DNA from: CAYWBI01 sp964456445
Lineage (GTDB): Bacteria > Calditrichota > Calditrichia > Calditrichales > J004
Direction of reading: 5' to 3'
Assembly (NCBI GenBank): GCA_964456445.1
Contig: CAYWBI010000221.1
Coordinates: 1 to 5,776, forward strand
DNA length: 5,776 nucleotides
Of this stretch, positions 1 through 5,776 are shown piece by piece; position 1 is the stretch's first letter; the number at the start of each line of letters is the position of its first letter. The notes beneath the pieces were generated by a model that saw nothing but the letters and a program-made list of their open reading frames with translations, was not told the DNA's origin and ran no database searches. A program made the position numbers and the translations under genes.

Positions 1-12
1 AATTAATTTGGG

Positions 13-40
13 TTAAAGGTAAATCCTATGGTCATATGAT
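13..40 (+). promoter_or_regulatory. Possible sigma70-like promoter (weak call)
   Basis: A TTAAAG element (13-18) is separated by 16 bases from TATGAT (35-40), which matches five of six bases of the -10 consensus TATAAT. The -35 match is poor (three of six). Transcription would begin near base 47, upstream of the terminator-like hairpin at 63-93, so the hairpin would sit in the receptor's mRNA leader. FCB bacteria often use a different promoter form (TTTG / TAnnTTTG) that I do not see clearly here. In AT-rich DNA such matches arise by chance, so this is tentative. Confidence 0.2.
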
Positions 41-62
41 ACGAACTTTAAATAATCTCATC

Positions 63-93
63 AAGCCTTCCCCTGCGGGGGAGGCTTTTATTT
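63..93 (+). terminator. Rho-independent terminator hairpin in the leader
   Basis: Bases 63-73 (AAGCCTTCCCC) pair with 77-87 (GGGGGAGGCTT) over 11 base pairs with one T-G wobble. The loop is TGC (74-76), and the T-rich tract TTTTATTT (86-93) follows directly. This is a textbook intrinsic terminator. The simplest reading is that it ends a transcript whose gene lies left of the window. Stop codons at 4-6 and 14-16 would allow an upstream gene to end just inside the window. Because it lies only 26 bases before the receptor start at 120, it could instead act as a conditional (attenuator) terminator in the receptor leader. It also argues against translation starting at the in-frame ATG at 36, which would read through the hairpin. 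Confidence 0.8.
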
Positions 94-108
94 ATCTTCG
101 GAATAATG

Positions 109-113
109 AAGGA
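109..113 (+). promoter_or_regulatory. Ribosome binding site deciding the receptor start
   Basis: AAGGA lies six bases before the ATG at 120, a good spacing for initiation. It selects ATG 120 over the in-frame ATG at 36. The ATG at 120 opens directly into a signal peptide, whereas the extra 28 residues from ATG 36 are encoded across a terminator hairpin and would bury the signal sequence. Confidence 0.75.
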
Positions 114-119
114 TCGTCG

Positions 120-2843
120 ATGTATTCTAACAAACTAAATTTAATTGTTTTTCTGCTTTTTGTTCTTATTTCAACAAGCTGGTCGCAGACTACCGGTAAA
201 ATAGCCGGGACAGTATCAGACAAATCATCGGGAGAGGCACTTGTTGGCGCAAATGTTTTACTCGATGGGACACAGCTTGGTGGTTCAGTCGATCAAAATG
301 GGGCCTATTTTATAATCAATGTTTCTCCGGGGTCCTACACCCTGTCTTTTGAAATGCTTGGTTATAAGACGGTTAAAGTAGAAAATGTAAAAGTGTCCGT
401 AAATCGCACGGCTTATGTAAATGTTACTCTTGCGCCTTCTGTGCTCACCAGTGATGAAGTTGTCGTGGTCACAGCGGATAAATTTGCCAATAAAAAAGAT
501 CAGACAAGCAGTATGCGCGCCGTTTCTTCGGACCAAATAGATAAATTACCAGTCGAGACAATAAGCGGCGTGGTGCAGATGCAGGCTGGTGTTGTTAATG
601 GCCACTTTCGTGGTGGTAGAAGCAATGAAGTCTCCTATATGATCGATGGTATGCCGGTTGTCGAATCGTTTGGTGGAAATGGCTCAACAGTCGATTTGGA
701 AACAGAATCTGTGTCGGACCTGGAAGTTATAACAGGTACTTTTAACGCTGAATATGGGCGGGCAATGAGTGGTGTGGTAAATGCGGTGACTAAGGATGGA
801 AGTCCAAAGTTTAAATTTTCCGCATCTGCAGCATCGGGATTTTACCCGACCGGCCATACGGATGTTTTTATCGGTCTTAGTAAAATTGATTTTAATCGGA
901 ACCAGGATTACCGGTTTGATGTTGAAGGTCCGATTCTTGGCAACAAACTAACTTTTTTTGCCACCCTGCGCTATCAGAATAGTAAAAACCATCTGAATGG
1001 TATTCGCCGCTTTCGGGTGTCTGACTATAGCGATTATTCATCGGATGATCCTTCCCTATGGTATAGCGAACATACCGGTGACGGATCGTTTGTCCCCATG
1101 AACCAATCCAACAATGTCTCGGCTATGGCTAAGCTCACTTACAAATTCCAGGATGGTGCGAAGATGTCGCTGATGTATAACCGGAATGATGATGAGTGGC
1201 ATGGCTACAATCATGCATTCAAATACAACCCGGATGGAGTAGGTGCTGCTTACAGAGTCTCTGATATGCTGACCATTCAATTTAATCAGATGCTCTCCAG
1301 GAGTGCATTTTATCAGATTAATATTTCCGCATTAAAAAACTTTAACGGAAACTACCTTTACAAAAATGCAGCCGACTCTGCGAGATATGTTCATGATGGC
1401 TATCTGCGCAGTGCGGGAGATGTCGGGTTTTTTACCGGAGGCCAACAGAAAGGGCACAACAAACGCTATCTTGATGATTATAACGCGAAGTTTGACCTTA
1501 CCTGGCAGCCAAATAAACAACACGGTCTTAAAACCGGTTTTTTGTTTACCCAACATAATTTGGATAACAGGGAACAGCAAATTCGCAACAGTTACTTTAA
1601 CACCGATAAAGAAAATGTTCTGCTTCCTGTGGATGGTCAGCTTAAATATATTTATTATCGCCCTGTTGTTTATGGGGATGAATCTGTCTATTCGGATATC
1701 TATCAGGTAAAACCCTATGAATTCTCTGCCTATCTTCAGGACAAAATTGAACTGGAAGATATGGTTCTTAATATTGGTTTACGCGGGGATTATTTTAATC
1801 CGAATACCGTTTATCCATCGGACCGGAGAAACCCGGGGAATCAAATTTTTCAGGGTGATGCCAGCCGGACATCTGTTTATAATAAAGCCGATGCCAGTTT
1901 ACAATTTAGTCCAAGAATTGGTCTGGCCTATCAATTGGGCGATCGCGCTGTTTTGCGTTTTAGTTATGGACATTTTTTTCAAATGCCCCCGATGTATGCC
2001 TTGTATCAGAACAATTCCTTTCTTGTGGCTCCGACCGATTATTCAACCACTATGGGGAATGCGCAGCTCAAACCTCAAAAAACAGTCTCTTATGAATTTG
2101 GACTCGAACAACAGTTGTTTGATGGATTCAATCTGGGCGTAGCCCTGTATTATCGTGATATATATGATCTGCTCAGTACAAAGGTAATAACGACTTATAA
2201 CCAAATCGAGTATGGTCTTTATACAAATAAGGATTATGGAAATAGCCGTGGCCTGGAGATAAAGGCCGATTATGCCAACGGCCCCTTTAACGCAAATTTA
2301 AATTATACCTTGCAATTTACCAGGGGCAATGCGGATAACCCACTGCAAACATTTTCTCGTGCAGGCGCATCTCAAGACCCGGTAAAAAGGCTTATTGTAA
2401 TGAGCTGGGATCAGCGACATACTTTAAACCTGACCGTTGGCTATCATAAAAACAATTGGGGCATTTCCAGTACCGGATATTATAATTCCGGATCACCATA
2501 TTCCTGGGCGCCCATTTCTCTCAGCCGTTTGGCCGATATAAATTTTGCTCCGAATAATGATTATCGTCCGGCACAGCTCTCAGTTGATTTGTCTGCTAAC
2601 TATACGGTGCCAATCGGGAATACTCAAAGTGTAAAATTTTATTTGCTGGGTTTTAATATTCTTGATCGTTTAAATGAGATTTTTGTGAACAGTACTACCG
2701 GCCGGGCATATACAGCCATTGTACTGCCTTCAGACCTCAATTCTCACCGACAGGATTTTAATGATTATTACGATCGCATCCGCGATCCGGGACAATATGC
2801 CGCCCCACGTTATATTAAGTTCGGAGTTTCATTCAATTATTGA
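120..2843 (+). CDS. TonB-dependent outer-membrane receptor with carboxypeptidase-regulatory-like domain
   Basis: This is a 907-residue outer-membrane receptor that should import a ligand using energy passed from the inner membrane by TonB-ExbB-ExbD. Residues 1-22 or 1-23 form a signal peptide (hydrophobic LIVFLLFVLI, then STSWSQ). Residues 26-106 are a carboxypeptidase-regulatory-like beta-sandwich (GKIAGTVSD, PGSYTLSFEMLGYK). The TonB box is DEVVVVT at 112-118. The plug runs to about 227 and contains RGGRSNEVSYMIDGMPV (164-180) and EYGRAMSGVVNAVTKDG (211-227). The rest is beta-barrel, including SYGHFFQMPP (615-624), and ends in an outer-membrane signal with alternating hydrophobic residues and a terminal aromatic (KFGVSFNY). 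The frame is intact, with no frameshift. The start at 120 is chosen by the AAGGA site and the signal peptide. The frame is also open upstream to base 3, so an ATG at 36 is possible in principle but unlikely. There is no N-terminal anti-sigma signalling domain. The next gene is not a SusD homologue, so I do not call this SusC. The ligand is unknown. Family call is firm; substrate is not inferable. Confidence 0.95.
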   Translation: MYSNKLNLIVFLLFVLISTSWSQTTGKIAGTVSDKSSGEALVGANVLLDGTQLGGSVDQNGAYFIINVSPGSYTLSFEMLGYKTVKVENVKVSVNRTAYVNVTLAPSVLTSDEVVVVTADKFANKKDQTSSMRAVSSDQIDKLPVETISGVVQMQAGVVNGHFRGGRSNEVSYMIDGMPVVESFGGNGSTVDLETESVSDLEVITGTFNAEYGRAMSGVVNAVTKDGSPKFKFSASAASGFYPTGHTDVFIGLSKIDFNRNQDYRFDVEGPILGNKLTFFATLRYQNSKNHLNGIRRFRVSDYSDYSSDDPSLWYSEHTGDGSFVPMNQSNNVSAMAKLTYKFQDGAKMSLMYNRNDDEWHGYNHAFKYNPDGVGAAYRVSDMLTIQFNQMLSRSAFYQINISALKNFNGNYLYKNAADSARYVHDGYLRSAGDVGFFTGGQQKGHNKRYLDDYNAKFDLTWQPNKQHGLKTGFLFTQHNLDNREQQIRNSYFNTDKENVLLPVDGQLKYIYYRPVVYGDESVYSDIYQVKPYEFSAYLQDKIELEDMVLNIGLRGDYFNPNTVYPSDRRNPGNQIFQGDASRTSVYNKADASLQFSPRIGLAYQLGDRAVLRFSYGHFFQMPPMYALYQNNSFLVAPTDYSTTMGNAQLKPQKTVSYEFGLEQQLFDGFNLGVALYYRDIYDLLSTKVITTYNQIEYGLYTNKDYGNSRGLEIKADYANGPFNANLNYTLQFTRGNADNPLQTFSRAGASQDPVKRLIVMSWDQRHTLNLTVGYHKNNWGISSTGYYNSGSPYSWAPISLSRLADINFAPNNDYRPAQLSVDLSANYTVPIGNTQSVKFYLLGFNILDRLNEIFVNSTTGRAYTAIVLPSDLNSHRQDFNDYYDRIRDPGQYAAPRYIKFGVSFNY

Positions 2844-2844
2844 T

Positions 2845-2848
2845 AGGA
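2845..2848 (+). promoter_or_regulatory. Ribosome binding site of the second gene
   Basis: AGGA lies ten bases before the ATG at 2859, immediately after the receptor stop codon (2841-2843). The spacing is a little long. The 3' half of the site overlaps the palindrome GAATCGATTC (2847-2856). There is no room for a separate promoter in the 15-base gap, which supports co-transcription of the two genes. Confidence 0.55.
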
Positions 2849-2858
2849 ATCGATTCCA

Positions 2859-5776
2859 ATGAAAAAAGCTATTCTTTTTTTATTAATGTTATTCAATCTA
2901 AATCTGCTCTGGGCCCAGGGAAAATTTTATGATGGGCCCACAGACCCCGCAGGTGACAAGGCCGCTGAGCGTGCTGGTTTTATGACCGGCAACCGGGTGT
3001 TCCTTTATTTTCAAAATACGACCGAATTATCCAAATGGGTAAATGGTGTTACAGCGCCGCTTTGGTCACGCTGGCCAAACAACTCGAGTGGCGTCAGGAT
3101 GCTTGATGGCATAGCGTTGCTTGTTGGCGCCAGGGTGTTTATCGCCAATGACAGTATTCCGGTGACCGATCCCGCTGAAATCGCTTCCAGAAGTGATTTG
3201 GATACATTATATTTTTTACAGACAAGCTATCGTGAAGAAATGGATACCAATCCCATTGGTGATGTTGAATGGGGCTTGTACCCGGTATTCGGATATTTTA
3301 ATCCGGCCAGTGAATATCCGGCAATGAGCAACATTTCCGAAAGTTGGCCAATAGGTGGATGGCCTGCAGGCGGAACATCCACTAAATGGCCCGGTGAGTG
3401 GAACGGACGTTTTGGCCGCGGAGTGATTTATGCCGATCTTGAAACCTATTTTGTTGCCAATGACGCACAGGATCAGGAATATCTCGGCCCTGAAGACCGG
3501 GTAAAGTATTATCCCCGTCCCGGCGTCCATATCGGTGATATAACCCCGGATGTTTCTATACAGAAAGGCTTGCCCTGGGGGGGCATCGGTATCCGTGTTT
3601 CACAACGCGGATTCCAATGGAATAACCCACAGGCCCGGGATGCCATATTCTGGGAATACAGTATTGCGAATATATCCGACTATGACATACCCGATGTCGC
3701 CTTTGGATATTGGGTGGATAACGGGATCGGTGGGGAAGCGGATGACGAAATTGGTTTCTTTGACCGTACAGTGGATATGGCTTATTCATGGGATGTGGAT
3801 GGTATTGGGCGGGCCGGTTTACCGACAGGCGCTATGGGCTTTGCCTATCTCGAAAGCCCTGGCCTCCCGCAGGACGGCATCGATAATGATGATGATGGGT
3901 TGACCGATGAGAAACGGGATAACCAGGCTACATCGATCATTGGTCCTACCGATGGTATTTCCGATTTAAATAAATTTTTAACCGTATATAATTTAAAGCA
4001 GGAAGACCTGCATGATCACTGGGATGCCGATGAAGATCAGGACTGGCAGGATGGCATCGATAAGAACGGCAATAATGCCTATGCACATCTTGATCCGGAG
4101 ACAAATGAATGGATCGTGGACAGCGGTGACAACCCCAATGATGATGTAGGCGTTGATGGTGTTGGGCCTTTTGAACTTAATTATCACGGCCCGGACGCCG
4201 ACGGGAGCGAAGGTAACCATAAACCGGATTATGTGCCGGGTATCGGTTCCGAACCGAATTTTGCCACTACCGATGTGACAGAATCGGACATGGTTGGTTT
4301 AACATCGTTTCGTTTGTTCCCAGTGCCCAGCCATTCGTCAAGTTACCGTTGGTTCCGTGGTGATAAATCCATGTGGCAATTGATAGGGGAAGATTCCACA
4401 TTAAAATTTTTGGGAAATATTTCGAATTTAATTGAAACTTTTGCTTCCGGTCCTTTTCCACTGGCCACAAACCAGGAAGAGCGGATATCTATGGCAGAAC
4501 TGCATGCATTCGATGATCTTGGTTCGCTGAATGATGATGCTCACAAGGCGCCTGCACTTTATGCCCAAAAACGCATTGTCCAGGTTATATATGAATCGGA
4601 TTATCGTTTTGCCCAGCCGCCGAAGATGCCAACTCTCGAAGCAACAGCGGGCGATGGGAAGGTTATTCTCACTTGGGACGATTTGTCTGATAAGTTGACC
4701 CGGGACCCCTTTCTGGGAAATACAAATGATTTTGAAGGTTACAAACTATACCGGTCATCTGACCCGCGTTTTACAGATTCCGAAGTGATCACCGATGGTT
4801 TCGGAACAGCCTTTCTTAAAAAACCCATCTTTCAGGTAGATGTGGCCGATGGTAAACAGGGTTTTACCGATTTTGGTATGGTCAATGGTGTTGGATTTAA
4901 TCTGGGCTTTGATACCGGAATCGTACATCACTTTATTGATAACAATGTTCAGAATGGACGCACTTATTATTACGCACTCGTTGCTTATGATTATGGCGCA
5001 CCTGATATCGGTCCGGGTATTTCCCCTTCTGAAAATCCGATAATAATTGATGTTGATGAGAATAATTCGATCCGTACAGTGGGACAAAATGTGGCCATTG
5101 TCCGGCCACATCAGTTAGCAGCCGGATACAAACCACCAGAAGTTGGCCCGGCCAGTGGTGTTGATATTTTTGGCAAAGGGAGCATTGAACCACAGATATT
5201 GGCCGAAAACAGTCTTAAACCAGGCGATACGTATCAAATAACCTTTGGAATCGATACTATTGCCGCCGTGAAAGATACCCCCCACGCACTCAAATATACA
5301 CTTAACAGTATGTTTGTTTCCGATCTGGATGCCGGCCCTAAACAGGTTTATTCGGAAACCCCCATCGCACATGCCTTTGATAATGTGATAACACGCCGTA
5401 TTGTCGAATTAGGATCTACCGACACGCTTGTATATTCTACAATGAAAACCGGTGGACCCTTTAGCACCGATGTCTTTGATGGCTTACGGTTAAGTATCAA
5501 TCTGCCGTATGAAACGGCAGCCTATGACTATGAAAATTCTCAATGGGTTACCGGATCGTCATTGATAAATATCAGCCCGGCCGTAGATGCCATAAATTAT
5601 TATCCCTGGGATTTTGATATTGTTTTTACCGGGGATGATTCGGCGTTTGTGGCAAGCACAGGCAGACGAAATTTAAGGGATGAGCAGAACATATCCATCA
5701 GCCGTACAAAATTGCTTTTTAAGCTGCCCTATAATTTTTATGTAGAAAATAAATCATTTCCTGATTCCATGGGACA
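2859..5776 (+). CDS. Large exported protein with FN3-like module and Asp-rich region (3' end missing)
   Basis: An unbroken frame of 972 codons runs off the right edge without a stop; I read it by hand. Residues 1-19 look like a Sec signal peptide (MKKAILFLLMLFNLNLLWA, then Q20). No cysteine follows, so it is not a lipoprotein. Residues 21-335 form a Trp/Tyr-rich region that I cannot assign to a named fold, with a Trp/Gly patch at 163-188 (W163, W168, W177, W181). Residues 339-457 are rich in Asp/Asn/Gly, for example DGIDNDDDGLTDE (339-351), resembling Ca2+-binding thrombospondin-3 or EF-hand-type loops. Residues 587-713 look like a fibronectin type III module: VILTWDD with W606, YKLYRS (628-633), TYYYALVAYD (702-711). 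A further beta-rich stretch follows (LKPGDTYQITF, ending at 796). The protein is probably exported to the cell surface or medium and co-expressed with the receptor 15 bases upstream. I recall similar proteins beside TonB receptors in Calditrichota/KSB1-like genomes, but the function is unknown. A type IX sorting domain, if any, would lie past the window. No catalytic motif was recognised. Confidence 0.88.
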   Translation, partial: MKKAILFLLMLFNLNLLWAQGKFYDGPTDPAGDKAAERAGFMTGNRVFLYFQNTTELSKWVNGVTAPLWSRWPNNSSGVRMLDGIALLVGARVFIANDSIPVTDPAEIASRSDLDTLYFLQTSYREEMDTNPIGDVEWGLYPVFGYFNPASEYPAMSNISESWPIGGWPAGGTSTKWPGEWNGRFGRGVIYADLETYFVANDAQDQEYLGPEDRVKYYPRPGVHIGDITPDVSIQKGLPWGGIGIRVSQRGFQWNNPQARDAIFWEYSIANISDYDIPDVAFGYWVDNGIGGEADDEIGFFDRTVDMAYSWDVDGIGRAGLPTGAMGFAYLESPGLPQDGIDNDDDGLTDEKRDNQATSIIGPTDGISDLNKFLTVYNLKQEDLHDHWDADEDQDWQDGIDKNGNNAYAHLDPETNEWIVDSGDNPNDDVGVDGVGPFELNYHGPDADGSEGNHKPDYVPGIGSEPNFATTDVTESDMVGLTSFRLFPVPSHSSSYRWFRGDKSMWQLIGEDSTLKFLGNISNLIETFASGPFPLATNQEERISMAELHAFDDLGSLNDDAHKAPALYAQKRIVQVIYESDYRFAQPPKMPTLEATAGDGKVILTWDDLSDKLTRDPFLGNTNDFEGYKLYRSSDPRFTDSEVITDGFGTAFLKKPIFQVDVADGKQGFTDFGMVNGVGFNLGFDTGIVHHFIDNNVQNGRTYYYALVAYDYGAPDIGPGISPSENPIIIDVDENNSIRTVGQNVAIVRPHQLAAGYKPPEVGPASGVDIFGKGSIEPQILAENSLKPGDTYQITFGIDTIAAVKDTPHALKYTLNSMFVSDLDAGPKQVYSETPIAHAFDNVITRRIVELGSTDTLVYSTMKTGGPFSTDVFDGLRLSINLPYETAAYDYENSQWVTGSSLINISPAVDAINYYPWDFDIVFTGDDSAFVASTGRRNLRDEQNISISRTKLLFKLPYNFYVENKSFPDSMG

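Noticed and set aside
36..119. In-frame ATG at 36 as the receptor start, adding 28 residues
   Set aside because: The extension is encoded across a strong terminator hairpin, has no good ribosome binding site, and would place about 28 residues ahead of a clear signal peptide that starts at ATG 120 behind AAGGA.
1366..2142. Two open frames on the + strand (1366-1710 and 1717-2142) inside the receptor gene
   Set aside because: They lie in another frame within the well-supported receptor barrel, and their translations show no domain or signal that would support a real gene.
3882..3899. GAT-rich triplet run as a possible microsatellite or phase-variable tract
   Set aside because: Only three consecutive GAT units occur, in frame and coding Asp in an acidic region. 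Length change would not shift the frame, and the run is too short to be a slippage hotspot.
3216..5372. Several minus-strand open frames (for example 3216-3530, 4755-5111, 5115-5372) and + frames 3550-3903 and 4840-5043
   Set aside because: All are shadows within the continuous reading frame of the exported protein. They have no domain content, and their products look like antisense or frame-shifted translations.
2859..5776. Second gene as a SusD-like substrate-binding lipoprotein
   Set aside because: No lipobox cysteine follows the signal peptide, the protein is far larger than the usual 500-600 residues of SusD, and it contains an FN3-like module and Asp-rich loops instead of TPR-like helices.

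Overview
The window holds two genes on the + strand, arranged as a probable two-gene (or longer) transcription unit. First is a TonB-dependent outer-membrane receptor of 907 aa (120-2843). After a 15-base gap comes a very large exported protein with a fibronectin type III-like module (2859 to beyond the right edge, at least 972 aa). No RNA gene, transposon, CRISPR array or attachment site was recognised. The remaining non-coding DNA is the first 119 bases and the 15-base spacer.

The organism is a Gram-negative (diderm) bacterium. The receptor has a carboxypeptidase-regulatory-like N-terminal domain ahead of a TonB box of the form DEVVVVT, a layout typical of the Fibrobacterota-Chlorobiota-Bacteroidota (FCB) superphylum. 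My impression is that the combination with a non-SusD, FN3-bearing exported protein fits Calditrichota / KSB1 / Marinimicrobia / Ignavibacteria-type lineages better than classical Bacteroidota. That is recall of family appearance, not a search result. Base composition looks moderate (roughly mid-40s % GC by eye) and similar in both genes, with no sign of recent transfer.

Layout: 1-119 is a leader with a weak promoter-like pair (13-40), a strong rho-independent terminator hairpin with T-tract (63-93) and a ribosome binding site (109-113). The receptor runs 120-2843. The spacer 2844-2858 carries the second ribosome binding site and a 10-base palindrome. The exported protein fills the rest and is cut by the window edge with no stop codon.

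Working model (inference): the receptor imports an unidentified ligand in a TonB-dependent manner. The co-transcribed exported protein, which has no lipobox and so is not a SusD-type lipoprotein, acts at the cell surface or outside the cell, with Asp-rich stretches that may bind Ca2+. Its C-terminus, where a type IX secretion sorting domain would lie if present, is not in the window. Neither ligand nor substrate can be named from the sequence.
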